Shown: one piece after another, positions 34,931 through 44,484 of the stretch
How the letters are laid out: the number at the start of each line of letters is the position of its first letter
How positions within the stretch are numbered: position 1 is the first letter of the stretch
Assembly (NCBI RefSeq): GCF_036345155.1
Contig: NZ_CP107772.1
Coordinates: 7,068,001-7,132,000, forward strand
DNA from: Streptomyces sp. NBC_00582
GTDB lineage: Bacteria > Actinomycetota > Actinomycetes > Streptomycetales > Streptomycetaceae
DNA: 64,000 nucleotides
Direction: 5' to 3'
Made by a program: the position numbers and the translations under genes
The notes under the pieces: generated by a model
The model's database searches: none
Seen by the model: only the letters and a program-made list of their open reading frames with translations
Told to the model about the DNA's origin: nothing

Positions 34931-37900
34931 ATGAGTACCCGACTGATCCACCGCCCGGCGCGCACCACCCGCCCGCCGGCCGCCTCCGAGCCGCGCACCA
35001 TAGAGGCCCCGCCCAACCTGCCCGAGGGCAAGGCGGGTTCCATCGCCACCTCGCTGCTGCCCGTCGCCGGCGTGATGTCCTCCGTCGTGATGATGACGGT
35101 CGTGCGCAACAGCCAGTTCGCCGGGCTCGGCGCGATCATCCTCGTCGTCACCCTGGTCGGCTCGCTCACCCTGGTCTTCTCCCAGCGCGGCAAGGCCCAG
35201 CGCACCCGCCGCACCCAGCGCGAGGCCTACCTCGCCTATCTGGAGGACCTGCGCGAGGAGCTCAGCAGGGAGGAGCGCGAGCGCGCCGAGACCGCCCAGG
35301 TGCTCAACCCGCCGCCGGACGCGCTGTACGACATCGTCCGCGACCCGGCGCGGCTGTGGGAGCGCCGACGGGTCGACGGCGACTTCCTGCGGGTGCGGGT
35401 CGGCACCGGCGAGATGCCGGTCCGGGACCTGAAGGTCGGTCAGCAGGGCTCGTCGGTGCTGACCCCGCCGGACCAGTTCATGCTGAACGAGGCGTCCGCG
35501 CTGATGGCCCGCTTCCGCACCGGCACCGATCTGCCGCTCACCGTGCCGCTGGACCGCGTCGGCAACATCAGCGTCATCGGCGCCCGTGAGGACACCCTGA
35601 GGGTCGCCCGCGCCCTCCTCGTCCAGGCCGCCGCCACCCACGCCCCCGACGACGTGGCGTTCGCGCTCGCCGCGCCCGGCGAGCGGATCGCCGACTGGGA
35701 ATGGGCGAAGTGGCTGCCCCATCTGCTCGACTCCGAGCAGTACGACGGCCCCGTCGCGGCCCGCCGGATCGCGCCCTCCGTGCCCCAACTGGCCCGGCAG
35801 ATCGGCCCCGAGCTGCGCCGCCGGGCCTCCTTCGCGGCCGAGGTGCGCCGCGGTCTGTCCGGCAAGGACGCCCTCGGCATGACCTCCCGGCTGCTCGTCG
35901 TCGCCGACGCGCACGGCGACGACGCCGTGGACCTGCCCCGGCCCGACGACGCCGTCGGGCTGCGGGAGATGGGCGTCACCCTCCTGCACCTGCTCGACGA
36001 ACGGGTGCAGGAGCCGGGCAGCGTCGGCGTGCGCATCACCGTCGACGGCGAGCGGATCGCCATCGAGGACCTGCGCGAGGAGGAGCCGATCGGCGCCCAC
36101 GGCACGGTCGACGAGATCGGCGTGCCCTTCGCCGAGGGCTTCGCCCGCATGCTCGCACCGCTCCGGCTGTCCGCCGACTCGATGGCCGCCGACGCCCCGC
36201 TCTCCGGCCCGGTCGACTTCGCCGAGCTCCTCGGCATCGAGGACGTGGCCGACCTCGACCTGACCCGGCTGTGGGCGCCGCGCGGCGAACGCGCCTTCCT
36301 GCGCGTACCCATCGGCGTCAGCGACTCCCACGAACCCGTCCTGCTCGACCTGAAGGAGTCCTCCGAACTGGGCATGGGCCCGCACGGCCTGTGCGTCGGC
36401 GCCACCGGCTCCGGCAAGTCCGAACTGCTGCGCACCCTGGTCCTCGCCCTCGTCGCCACCCACCCGCCGGAGGACCTCGCCATGGTCCTCGTCGACTACA
36501 AGGGCGGCGCCACCTTCGCTCCCTTCGCTGAACTCCCGCACGTGGCCGGCGTCATCACCAACCTGGAGAACCAGGCAGGGCTCGTCGAACGCGTCCACGC
36601 CTCCCTGGCCGGCGAGGTCAAGCGCCGCCAGCAGGTCCTCAAGGACGCCGGCAACGTCGCCGACATCGGCCACTACGCCGCCCTGCGCGCCGAGCGGCGC
36701 CCCGACCTCGACCCGCTGCCGCACCTCTTCGTCGTCATCGACGAGTTCGGCGAACTCCTCACCGCCAAGCCGGACTTCATCGACCTGTTCCTCTCCATCG
36801 GCCGCATCGGCCGCTCCATCGGCGTCCACCTGCTGCTGTCCAGCCAGCGCATCGAGGGCGGCAAGCTCAAGGGCCTCGACACCTATCTGTCGTACCGGCT
36901 CGGCCTGCGCACCTTCTCCGCCGACGAGTCCCGCACGGTCCTCGACACCACCGACGCCTTCCACCTCCCGCCGCTGCCCGGCTTCGGCTACCTCAAGGTC
37001 GACACCAGCCACTACGAACGCTTCAAGGCCGGCTACGTCTCCGGCGCCTACAGCGGCCCGGTGCGCCGCGAGCAGGAGGACACCGGCCCGCTCGCCCTGG
37101 AGTACGCGGCGTACAACACCCTCGGCCAGGAGGAGGGCGCCGCCCCGCAGGAGCCGCAGATGCGGCGCCGCGAGACCGGGCCCACCGAGATGGGCGTCAT
37201 GGTCCAGCAGATCGAGCACGCCGGCGCCCGCCCCGTACGCCAGATCTGGCTGCCCCCGCTGCCCGAGGCGATCGCCCTCGACAAGGTGGCCGGTCCTCTG
37301 GAGGTCGGCCCCCGCGGCACCCAGCTCGCCAAGCGGCGCGGCCCGCTCCAGGTGCCGCTGGGCGTCCTCGACGACCCCACCAAGCAGTGGCAGGGCCAGT
37401 GGTACCTGGACCTCACCATGGCGGGCGGCCACGCGGCGGTCATCGGCGGCCCGCAGTCCGGCAAGACCACCCTGCTGCGCACCCTCGCCCTCTCCCTGGC
37501 GCTCACCCACACCCCGCAGGAGGTCGGGATCTACGGCCTCGACCTGGTCGGCGGCGGCCTCCAGGCGCTCGCCGGACTCCCGCACGTCGGCGGGGTCGCG
37601 GGCCGCGCCGACCGCGAGCGCGCCGCCCGCACCATCGACTCCGTGCGCGGCATGCTCGACCAGCGCGAGGAACTCTTCCGCGTCCACGGCATCGACTCCC
37701 TCGAACAACTGCGCACCCTGCGTGCGGCGGGCCGCCTCCCCGAGCTGGCCTCCACCGAGATCGTGCTGCTCATCGACGGCTTCGGCGCCCTGCGCGACGA
37801 CTTCGAGGAACTGGACGACGCGGTCGTCGACATCCTCAAGCGCGGCGGCGGTTACGGCATCCACGTCGTCGCGGGCATGCTCCGCTGGAACGACGTGCGG

Positions 37901-38908
37901 ATCGCTACGCAGTCCCAGTTCGGCACCCGGGTCGAGCTGCGCCTGAACGACCCCAGCGAGTCCAGCATCGAACGCAAGCTCGCCCAGACCCTCTCCCCCG
38001 AGGAGAAGGGCCGCGTCCTCACCGACGGCAAGCTGTTCGCGCAGGTCGCGCTGCCCCGCACCGACGGCCTCGCCGACACCGCCGACCTCGGCGCGGTCCT
38101 GGAGCGCGCCGCCCGCACGATCCGCGCCACCTGGACCGGCGAGGTCGCCCAGCCCGTCCGCGTCCTCCCGCACGTCCTCGAACCCCCCATGCTGCCCGGC
38201 CCGTCCGCCGAACCCCGCCGGGTCGCCGTCGGCCTGGACCAGACCCACCTGGCGCCGGTCCTGCTCGACCTGTTCCACCACGACCAGCACCTGCTGATCA
38301 TGGGCGACAGCGAGTGCGGCAAGACCAATCTGCTCAAGGTGATCGCCCAGGGTCTGATCGAGCGCTACGGCGACGACGAGCTGGTCTTCGGCATCATGGA
38401 CCCGCGGCGCGGCCTGCGCGGCGCGATCCCGGAGGAGTACCGGGGCGGCTACGCCTACAACGCCAAGCTCGCCGCCGGCCTCGCCGCGGGCATCGCCACC
38501 GAACTCGACAAGCGGCTGCCCGACGAGAGCACCGACGCCTCCGACCTGGAGCCCGGCAGCTTCTCCGGCCCCCGGATCGTGATCCTCGTCGACGACTACG
38601 ACGTCCTCACCACCGCAGGCCAGCAACCCCTCGCCCCCTTCCTCCCGTACATCCCCTCCGCTCAGGACATCGGCCTGCACTTCGTCCTCACCCGGCGGGT
38701 CGCTGGTGCCTCCCGGGGCCTGTACGAGCCGCTGCTGATGGGCCTGCGCGAGTCCGGCGCGGCGGCGCTGGTGATGTCCGGCGACCGCAGCGAGGGCCAG
38801 CTCTTCACCGGTGTCTACGCCTCCCAGCAGCCGCCGGGACGCGGTGTGCTGGTCCGCAGGGGCGAGCCGAACCGACTGATCCAGACCGTCTACGCGGGGA
38901 CGAGGTAG
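34931..38908 (+). CDS. eccC: EccC-type FtsK/SpoIIIE secretion ATPase
   Basis: 1325 residues from ATG at 34931, a full-length EccCa-EccCb fusion. Two membrane segments occur near 50-90 (SLLPVAGVMSSVVMMTVV, GAIILVVTLVGSLTLVF), then three ATPase domains with P-loops at 490-497 (GATGSGKS), 839-846 (GGPQSGKT) and 1125-1132 (GDSECGKT). The first domain also has LFVVIDEFGEL (Walker B). EccC is the motor that binds the secretion signal of Esx dimers. The third P-loop has Cys before GKT, a modest deviation. It is the central piece of evidence that this island is a type VII system. Confidence 0.95.
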   Translation: MSTRLIHRPARTTRPPAASEPRTIEAPPNLPEGKAGSIATSLLPVAGVMSSVVMMTVVRNSQFAGLGAIILVVTLVGSLTLVFSQRGKAQRTRRTQREAYLAYLEDLREELSREERERAETAQVLNPPPDALYDIVRDPARLWERRRVDGDFLRVRVGTGEMPVRDLKVGQQGSSVLTPPDQFMLNEASALMARFRTGTDLPLTVPLDRVGNISVIGAREDTLRVARALLVQAAATHAPDDVAFALAAPGERIADWEWAKWLPHLLDSEQYDGPVAARRIAPSVPQLARQIGPELRRRASFAAEVRRGLSGKDALGMTSRLLVVADAHGDDAVDLPRPDDAVGLREMGVTLLHLLDERVQEPGSVGVRITVDGERIAIEDLREEEPIGAHGTVDEIGVPFAEGFARMLAPLRLSADSMAADAPLSGPVDFAELLGIEDVADLDLTRLWAPRGERAFLRVPIGVSDSHEPVLLDLKESSELGMGPHGLCVGATGSGKSELLRTLVLALVATHPPEDLAMVLVDYKGGATFAPFAELPHVAGVITNLENQAGLVERVHASLAGEVKRRQQVLKDAGNVADIGHYAALRAERRPDLDPLPHLFVVIDEFGELLTAKPDFIDLFLSIGRIGRSIGVHLLLSSQRIEGGKLKGLDTYLSYRLGLRTFSADESRTVLDTTDAFHLPPLPGFGYLKVDTSHYERFKAGYVSGAYSGPVRREQEDTGPLALEYAAYNTLGQEEGAAPQEPQMRRRETGPTEMGVMVQQIEHAGARPVRQIWLPPLPEAIALDKVAGPLEVGPRGTQLAKRRGPLQVPLGVLDDPTKQWQGQWYLDLTMAGGHAAVIGGPQSGKTTLLRTLALSLALTHTPQEVGIYGLDLVGGGLQALAGLPHVGGVAGRADRERAARTIDSVRGMLDQREELFRVHGIDSLEQLRTLRAAGRLPELASTEIVLLIDGFGALRDDFEELDDAVVDILKRGGGYGIHVVAGMLRWNDVRIATQSQFGTRVELRLNDPSESSIERKLAQTLSPEEKGRVLTDGKLFAQVALPRTDGLADTADLGAVLERAARTIRATWTGEVAQPVRVLPHVLEPPMLPGPSAEPRRVAVGLDQTHLAPVLLDLFHHDQHLLIMGDSECGKTNLLKVIAQGLIERYGDDELVFGIMDPRRGLRGAIPEEYRGGYAYNAKLAAGLAAGIATELDKRLPDESTDASDLEPGSFSGPRIVILVDDYDVLTTAGQQPLAPFLPYIPSAQDIGLHFVLTRRVAGASRGLYEPLLMGLRESGAAALVMSGDRSEGQLFTGVYASQQPPGRGVLVRRGEPNRLIQTVYAGTR

Positions 38909-38951
38909 CCAGACCCATGACGAACGACCGCGGGGACGAGGGGGAGAACCG

Positions 38952-40373
38952 ATGACGAAGGACGTCGTCGCGCTGACGAAGAAGATGCCCGACCCGCTCA
39001 GCGTGATCGCGGGACTGCTCTCCGGCGGCCCCGACACCCTGGTCGGCGCGGAGGAGGACGGCGCGCTGGTCCGCCTGCACGACGACCAGGGCCGCCCCCT
39101 GCTCTCGGTCGAGGCCCCGCTGCTCGTCCAGGTACGGGGAGAGGCCCACCGACTCCTCGGCGCCGACGAGCCGGAGGTCCCGTACTGGTGGACCGAGGCC
39201 CGCGCCACCACGGGGGTGCGCGAGGCCGAGGCCCTGGCCGGCACCTTCGCGGCCCGTGTCGCCACCCTGGTCGGCGGCACGGCCTGGCCCCGCGAGGCCG
39301 CGGCCTCGCTCGCCGTGGTGAACACCGAGGGCATGACCGCCGTCCCCGTGCCGGCCGCCGCGCAGCCCGCCGTGGACGTGCTCACCGACAAGGTCGCCGT
39401 GGTCATCCAGGACCGCCCGGTGGTGGCCATGACGGCCTGGCTCGCGCACACGTTCCGCGCGGCGGCCGAAGCCGAACTGGGCCTCCAGATCGTGACCCCG
39501 GCGGGCACCCGCCTCTCCCCGACGGTCCGGGGCGCCCTGCCCGGCTGGCCCTCGCGCTGGGTGGTGCAGGACGAGAAGTGCGGCTACTACGACGGCCTGT
39601 CCGGCGCGGTCCTGACCTGGGCGAACGGCCTGTTCGTGACGGTCGAGTCCCCCGACGCCACCCCGGAGGACCCCCGCACCCCGGTCGCCGAGTCCTTCAC
39701 CCAGGAGATCGCCGACTCCGGCGAGCGCCAGCTCGCGATCTCCTTCCGCTGTGTCCACCCGGCGGACGACCGGCTCGTCCTCGGCGGTGCCCTGGAGGCG
39801 GTCTGGCGCGAGATCACCGGCGAGCCGCCGGCCGGCTGGGGCACCGAGGAACCGGCCAACCTGCCCTGGTCGCTGCGCCAGGTGACGGACGTGGCGTTCG
39901 AACGCGCACCGGCGCCGACCTGGCTGGTGGTCGTGGGCACCCCGGAACGCCCGGCCCTGGCGACGGTCCGGGTCTCCCGCACCAAGGGAGGCGTCGAGGA
40001 GGACGTCACCCTGGCCTTCGGCTACGGCCCCGGCGAGACCGTCCCCACGGACGCCTCGATCATGAAGGCGGCGGAGATCCTGGCCACCCGCCACGACCTC
40101 CAGTCGATGCTCGTCCAGGTCCGCAGGGCCCGCCGCGACCTCGCGGTGCCACCCCGCTTCGAGGGCCCGGGAGTCCCGTACGCCTTCGTCCTCGGCGCCG
40201 AGGAGGTCCGCACGATGCCGGGCGACCGGGCCCGGCGCACACCCTTGCGCGAAAAGCCCCGCGAACTGGGCCCGAAGACCCGCCCGGCCCTCTACTACCC
40301 CTTCCCGGGCAACCCGTCGGACCTGTCGGGCTGGAAGGACTTCGAGGGCTTGATGACCCACCTGAAGGGCTGA
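38952..40373 (+). CDS. DUF6177-type protein linked to type VII secretion
   Basis: 473 residues from ATG at 38952, with GAGGGGGAG just upstream. The start MTKDVVALTKKMPDPLSVIAGLLSGG and later LSVEAPLLVQV match, by memory, the DUF6177 proteins found beside eccC in Streptomyces. It has no membrane span or signal peptide, so it is probably cytosolic. No catalytic motif is visible. It ends the secretion operon, 44 bases after eccC. A role as an adaptor of the ATPase is plausible but unproven. Confidence 0.7.
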   Translation: MTKDVVALTKKMPDPLSVIAGLLSGGPDTLVGAEEDGALVRLHDDQGRPLLSVEAPLLVQVRGEAHRLLGADEPEVPYWWTEARATTGVREAEALAGTFAARVATLVGGTAWPREAAASLAVVNTEGMTAVPVPAAAQPAVDVLTDKVAVVIQDRPVVAMTAWLAHTFRAAAEAELGLQIVTPAGTRLSPTVRGALPGWPSRWVVQDEKCGYYDGLSGAVLTWANGLFVTVESPDATPEDPRTPVAESFTQEIADSGERQLAISFRCVHPADDRLVLGGALEAVWREITGEPPAGWGTEEPANLPWSLRQVTDVAFERAPAPTWLVVVGTPERPALATVRVSRTKGGVEEDVTLAFGYGPGETVPTDASIMKAAEILATRHDLQSMLVQVRRARRDLAVPPRFEGPGVPYAFVLGAEEVRTMPGDRARRTPLREKPRELGPKTRPALYYPFPGNPSDLSGWKDFEGLMTHLKG

Positions 40374-40468
40374 AGAAGCGTCAGGGCGGCGGACCTGAGG
40401 GGGCGCGGGGACCTGCGCGAGAAGCGAGGCACCACCCGCACTCGCCCACGCACAGCCCCCCACCCTGC

Positions 40469-41617
40469 CTAGGCGGAGACCTTCTCCCTCTCCCGCGCCC
40501 CCCGCAGGGGATCCTTCCGGAACGCCCAGTCCATCCGAGGCTCGATCACCCCCCGGAACACCCGCCGCACGGGCGAGGTGCACAACAGCGTGACGGCGAC
40601 CGCGACACCCACACTCACGGCGATCTCCCCGAGAGGGCCATGCAGCGAGCGGTGGTCGAACACCCCCCGATACTCCGCTCCCTTGATGAGGAACCCGTGC
40701 AGCAGGTACCCGTACAGGGTCCCCGCCCCGAGCGAGGTGAACCACAGCGACCGCCCCGGCACCCACGCGAAGAAGCAGCCGGCGAGCACCAGCGAGCAGC
40801 CGAACAACGCGAGTTGCATGACGGGCCCCACCCACCAGGGAGCGGCCAGCTCCTGCGCGGAGTCCCGGTGGTAGAACCACGCCCCGTTCATCCGCGGCAC
40901 CGCCCACCAGGCGAAGCCCAGCGCGCCCACGAACACCGGCACCGCCGCGATCCGCACCGAACGCCGCCGCACCAGGCGGAAGTGCTCGGCCCGCAGACCC
41001 AGCCCCAGTACGAAGAACGGCAGGAACTGAAGCACCCGCTGCAGGTCCAGGTCGTCGCCGATGTCGGGGCTGACGGAGGCCAGCATGGCGATGCCCAGCG
41101 CGACCGGCAGCGGATACCGCAGCGCCTTCCACAGCGGAGTGGTCAGCCGCCAGATGAACAGCGCGATCAGGAACCAGGTCAGGTAGTACGGGTCGAGGAG
41201 GCTGAGTTCCTGGCCGGGGCTGTGGTCGGCGTAGCGCTTGAAGAGCGAGTAGGCGGTCTCGAAGACGACGTACGGGACGACGACCCCGGTGACCAGCCGC
41301 TTCATCCGGCTCGGGCTCGCGTCGAAACTGCGGGAGAAGTACCCGGAGACGAGGATGAACGCCGGCATGTGGAACGCGTACACGACCAGGTACGCCGCCT
41401 GCAGCACTCGGCTGTCGCCCTTGAGCGGTTCCCAGGAGTGCGCCACGGCCACCAGCACGATCGCCAGGTATTTGGCGTTGTCGAAGAACGCGTCACGCCG
41501 GCCCGAGGGCGGCTGCGACGGCCGGCCGGGGGATCTGTCCGGGGCCGGGTGGTGCTGGTCGTTCTGGTTCTGGGACGAGCGCGGGCTCTGAACGAGAGAC
41601 GAGACGGCGTGGAACAT
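40469..41617 (-). CDS. Acyltransferase family 3 (OafA/fucose 4-O-acetylase-like) membrane protein
   Basis: 382 residues from ATG at 41617; an ATG 17 codons upstream (41668) is possible, but a promoter-like sequence lies between them. About ten membrane segments are visible, starting RRDAFFDNAKYLAIVLVAVAHSW (the catalytic His region) and FHMPAFILVSGYFSRSF. Such enzymes acetylate sugars of cell-surface polymers or secondary metabolites. The gene is convergent to the secretion operon and marks the right border of the accessory island. Confidence 0.85.
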   Translation of the reverse strand: MFHAVSSLVQSPRSSQNQNDQHHPAPDRSPGRPSQPPSGRRDAFFDNAKYLAIVLVAVAHSWEPLKGDSRVLQAAYLVVYAFHMPAFILVSGYFSRSFDASPSRMKRLVTGVVVPYVVFETAYSLFKRYADHSPGQELSLLDPYYLTWFLIALFIWRLTTPLWKALRYPLPVALGIAMLASVSPDIGDDLDLQRVLQFLPFFVLGLGLRAEHFRLVRRRSVRIAAVPVFVGALGFAWWAVPRMNGAWFYHRDSAQELAAPWWVGPVMQLALFGCSLVLAGCFFAWVPGRSLWFTSLGAGTLYGYLLHGFLIKGAEYRGVFDHRSLHGPLGEIAVSVGVAVAVTLLCTSPVRRVFRGVIEPRMDWAFRKDPLRGAREREKVSA

Positions 41618-41624
41618 TTGAGGC

Positions 41625-41655
41625 ACCCTAGCGTCGCTTGTGCGTATTCGTAAAA
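41625..41655 (-). promoter_or_regulatory. Possible promoter giving a leaderless acyltransferase message
   Basis: TAGGGT on the minus strand (41625-41630) ends 7 bases before the ATG at 41617, with TTTTAC 19 bases further up (41650-41655). Transcription would start at or next to the start codon. Confidence 0.35.
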
Positions 41656-41669
41656 CACCCCAGGTCATT

Positions 41670-41994
41670 CTCGCAATTGCGGGAGCCCGTAAGGAGCCTT
41701 ACCCCCTCGGCTGTCCGCAATGTCGGCATTCATCCCGACTAAAAGGTGCATAACCCCCGTTGTGTGGCTGGTGCTGACGTGCCGTCGGCCATAATTCGAA
41801 ATACCTGCGCACACGTTGTGTGGAGACGGAAACGATCTCCTTCAATTCCTGTGGCGGGTACGCCTCGAATTGCCGTGCAGAGCATCCGCGCGCGAACGGT
41901 GTCCGCAATGATGCGTCACGGGCCGCATGGGGAGGGCGTGTTGGTGGCACGATGGTCTCGGGAGTGCGGACCTAGCGAGGGTGTGTGATCAGTC
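41670..41994. other. Non-coding region between divergent genes
   Basis: About 320 bases of lower GC content (AATTGCG, AATTCGAAATACC and similar stretches) separate the acyltransferase and the small membrane protein gene. No convincing gene, RNA or long repeat is seen. It is probably promoter DNA for both neighbours. Confidence 0.4.
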
Positions 41995-42189
41995 GTGGCG
42001 ATTTCACTGTCAGTGGTGCTGCTGTTGGCCATCATCCTGGTGGTGCTGATCAGAGGGGGGAGCATCAAGGCGGGCCCCGCCATAGTCGCCATCCTCTTCG
42101 GCTTCTTCCTCGCCTCCACCGGCATGGCACCGTCGATCAACCGGTTCCTCGACTCGCTCGCGGACACGATCAACTCGATCAGTTTCTGA
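41995..42189 (+). CDS. Small conserved-type membrane protein
   Basis: 64 residues from GTG at 41995. Two hydrophobic segments (ISLSVVLLLAIILVVLI and AGPAIVAILFGFFLAS) are joined by a short basic loop RGGSIKAG, followed by an amphipathic tail (SINRFLDSLADTINSISF). I recognise no named function. Codon use is typical of the host, and a terminator follows, which supports a real gene. Confidence 0.65.
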   Translation: MAISLSVVLLLAIILVVLIRGGSIKAGPAIVAILFGFFLASTGMAPSINRFLDSLADTINSISF

Positions 42190-42212
42190 CCGCCGGGACC
42201 CCGGAACACGCC

Positions 42213-42255
42213 GAAGGCCCAGGGGAGAGGATTCCGACCTCTCACCCGGGCCTTC
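42213..42255. terminator. Bidirectional terminator between the small membrane gene and tRNA-Gly
   Basis: GAAGGCCC / GGGCCTTC (42213-42220, 42248-42255) enclose an inner GAGAGG / CCTCTC stem. It serves both the plus-strand gene and the minus-strand tRNA. Confidence 0.75.
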
Positions 42256-42264
42256 GACGTACAG

Positions 42265-42335
42265 AGCGGGCGACGGGAATCGAACCCGCGTAGCTAGTTT
42301 GGAAGACTAGGGCTCTACCATTGAGCTACGCCCGC
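42265..42335 (-). tRNA. tRNA-Gly (anticodon TCC)
   Basis: A 71-base cloverleaf on the minus strand. Acceptor arms GCGGGCG / CGCCCGC pair fully, with U at the discriminator position as expected for Gly. The D arm is GCTC / GAGC, the anticodon loop CTTCCAA gives TCC, and the T arm carries GGTTCGATTCC. CCA is not encoded. Confidence 0.95.
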
Positions 42336-42500
42336 ACGCATCGCGCCGCAGGTCAGCCGAGCGCGGCACTGCACGCATCGTAGCGGGTCGACACCACTGC
42401 CCGCACACCCTTCCCGCCGCGCGCCCCCCTCCGCTCCCCGTGCTCCGCAAATGCTGCGGTCGGACGGCCTGCGGGCATGTACCCTACGTGTCGCACCAGA

Positions 42501-42577
42501 CGGGGTGTGGCGCAGCTTGGTAGCGCGTCCGCTTTGGGAGCGGAAGGCCGTGGGTTCAAATCCCGCCACCCCGACCA
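42501..42577 (+). tRNA. tRNA-Pro (anticodon TGG), CCA encoded
   Basis: Acceptor arms CGGGGTG / CACCCCG, anticodon loop TTTGGGA (TGG) and T loop GGTTCAAATCC form a complete cloverleaf. The discriminator A and CCA (42574-42577) are encoded. Confidence 0.95.
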
Positions 42578-42653
42578 CCAGCGCGATCATGAGCGCCGTC
42601 CTTCCGTGCGATCACCCTCCGCATCCGGCCGGTGATCGGCCGGTGACCGTCTT

Positions 42654-42682
42654 TTGGGCGGCTCAGCCGCTGCGGTTACTAT
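42654..42682 (+). promoter_or_regulatory. Predicted promoter of tig
   Basis: TTGGGC (42654-42659), a 17-base spacer and TACTAT (42677-42682) fit a vegetative sigma (HrdB-type) promoter. It is about 120 bases upstream of the tig start. Confidence 0.55.
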
Positions 42683-42801
42683 GCAAGCTGCGCGCTCGTG
42701 TGTCCCGGCCCACTCGGCCGGAGAATCCTCCCGGGCGGCGAATCGCCGGGCCTGTCGGGCTCCGGCGGACCCCAAGAAGTCAGCCACAAGGAGACCGAAC
42801 C

Positions 42802-44214
42802 GTGAAGAGCGCCGTGGAGACCCTGAACCCGACCCGGGTTCGGCTCACTGTCGAGGTGCCCTTCGAGGAGCTCAAGGACAGCCTCGACGCGGCGTACAAG
42901 AAGATCAACCAGCAGGTCACGGTGAAGGGCTTCCGCAAGGGCAAGATCCCTGCCCGCGTCATCGACCAGCGGTTCGGCCGCGGTGCGGTCCTGGAGGAGG
43001 CGGTCAACGACGCGCTTCCGAAGTTCTACACCGAGGCGGTCAACGAGGCGGAGATCGACGTCCTCGGTCAGCCGGAGGTCGACATCACGGAGCTGAAGGA
43101 CGGCGAGACGCTGAACTTCACCGCCGAGGTCGACGTCCGCCCCGCCCTGGAGCTCCCCGAGGACTTCTCCTCCATCGAGGTCGAGGTCGACGCCGTCGAG
43201 GTCACCGACGAGGACATCGACAAGTCCGTCGAGCAGCTCCGTGAGCGCTTCGCCTCCACCTCCCCGGTCGAGCGCGCCGCCGAGGACGGCGACGTCGTGA
43301 CCGTGGACCTGCAGGCCAAGGTCGACGGCGAGGTCCTGGAGGACGGCGTCGCCGACGGCGTCTCCTACACGATCGGCTCCGGCGAGCTGCTCGAGGGCAT
43401 CGACGACGCCGTGAAGGGCCTGGAGGCCGGTGGCGAGGCCACCTTCACCTCCGAGCTGAAGGGCGGCTCCGCGGCCGGCAAGGAGGCCGAGGTCACCGTC
43501 AAGGTCACCCAGGTCGCCGCCCGCGAACTGCCCGAGCTGGACGACGAGTTCGCGCAGCTCGCCTCCGAGTTCGACACCCTGGAGGAGCTGCGGGCGGACA
43601 GCCGCAAGCGCCTTGAGAACATGAAGCAGTACGACCAGGCCACGCAGGCCCAGGAGCGCGTCCTCGAGAAGCTGCTGGAGCTCGTCGAGGTGCCCGTCCC
43701 CGAGAAGCTCCTCGAGGACGAGATCAACACCCGCAAGCACAACCTGGAGCACCACCAGCTCGGCCAGATGGGCCTGACCCTCGACAAGTACCTGGAGATC
43801 CAGGGCAAGACCGCCGAGGAGTTCGACACCGAGACCCGTGAGGCCGCGGTCAAGGGCATCAAGACCCAGTTCGTCCTGGACGAGCTCGTCAAGCGCGAGA
43901 AGCTGAACGTGAACCAGGAGGAGCTCACCGAGCACCTCATGCGCCGCGCCGCCTCCTCCGGCATGTCCCCCGACCAGTTCGCCCAGGCGGTCGTCGAGGG
44001 CGGCCAGGTTCCGCTCCTGGTCGGCGAGGTCGCCCGCGGCAAGGCCCTGGCCACGGTCGTGGAGTCCGCCACCGTCAAGGACACCAACGGCGAGATCGTC
44101 GACCTCGACGACGACGAGGACGAGACCGAGGACGAGGCCGCCGCCGAGACGGCCGAGGCCGCCGACGCCGACGCCGAGGGCGAGGAGAAGGCCGAGGAGA
44201 AGACCGAGGGCTGA
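42802..44214 (+). CDS. tig: Trigger factor (ribosome-associated chaperone)
   Basis: 470 residues from GTG at 42802 with AAGGAGA upstream. The ribosome-binding signature is [17 protein letters not shown] (near residue 44). The central FKBP-type prolyl isomerase domain covers about 160-245 ([17 protein letters not shown]). The C-terminal chaperone arms follow, and a long acidic Asp/Glu/Ala tail ends the protein, as in other actinobacteria. It folds nascent chains at the ribosome exit. It stands upstream of clpP1 and is separated from it by a strong terminator. Confidence 0.96.
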   Translation: MKSAVETLNPTRVRLTVEVPFEELKDSLDAAYKKINQQVTVKGFRKGKIPARVIDQRFGRGAVLEEAVNDALPKFYTEAVNEAEIDVLGQPEVDITELKDGETLNFTAEVDVRPALELPEDFSSIEVEVDAVEVTDEDIDKSVEQLRERFASTSPVERAAEDGDVVTVDLQAKVDGEVLEDGVADGVSYTIGSGELLEGIDDAVKGLEAGGEATFTSELKGGSAAGKEAEVTVKVTQVAARELPELDDEFAQLASEFDTLEELRADSRKRLENMKQYDQATQAQERVLEKLLELVEVPVPEKLLEDEINTRKHNLEHHQLGQMGLTLDKYLEIQGKTAEEFDTETREAAVKGIKTQFVLDELVKREKLNVNQEELTEHLMRRAASSGMSPDQFAQAVVEGGQVPLLVGEVARGKALATVVESATVKDTNGEIVDLDDDEDETEDEAAAETAEAADADAEGEEKAEEKTEG

Positions 44215-44275
44215 GCCTCGCGCTCCCTCCGGCTCTTCTCAGAGTCTCCTCCGAGTCCGCTCTGAGGCATGTGCG

Positions 44276-44308
44276 ACGGGCCCCGGAACCCTGTGTTCCG
44301 GGGCCCGT
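44276..44308 (+). terminator. Terminator of tig
   Basis: A perfect 14-bp stem (44276-44289 with 44295-44308) closes on a 5-base loop, 62 bases after the tig stop. Confidence 0.85.
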
Positions 44309-44336
44309 CCGCATATGCGCACCGTTACGCGCCGCT

Positions 44337-44351
44337 ACGCCCCGGGCGAAC
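44337..44351 (+). promoter_or_regulatory. Candidate ClgR operator upstream of clpP1
   Basis: ACGCCCCGGGCGAAC fits the actinobacterial ClgR consensus core WCGCYNANRGCGWWS with one mismatch (C for A). It lies about 46 bases before a TAGGGT -10 (44390-44395) that lacks a good -35, the expected position for an activator. ClgR is known to activate clpP1P2 in Streptomyces. The site is a motif match only. Confidence 0.5.
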
Positions 44352-44484
44352 ACCCCTCTCTCCGGGATTCTCCGAAGGGAGCCGCGCGTTAGGGTCCATG
44401 AATACGAGGGCAGGGGAGTCCCCGTTGCCCCCGGCAGTACACGTGAGACGGCCCGGCGCCGTCGTAAGACGAGCAGGTGGAGAC

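Noticed and set aside
38919..38957. 12-codon ORF between eccC and the DUF6177 gene, ending in an ATGA overlap
   Set aside because: It has no ribosome-binding site of its own, and the G-rich stretch in it serves the downstream start. Too little to call a gene.
34823..39508. A 1561-codon open frame opposite the EspI-like, eccC and DUF6177 genes
   Set aside because: Leu/Val/Gly/Asp-rich antisense composition with no motifs. The plus strand carries clear ATPase motifs.
41699..41950. 83-codon minus-strand frame with a CRHCG ending
   Set aside because: Host-atypical codons, no ribosome-binding site and low-GC intergenic setting; nothing supports translation.
42265..42577. tRNA genes as attachment site of an integrated element next to the type VII island
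   Set aside because: No integrase gene and no direct repeat of a tRNA 3' end was seen on either side of the island.
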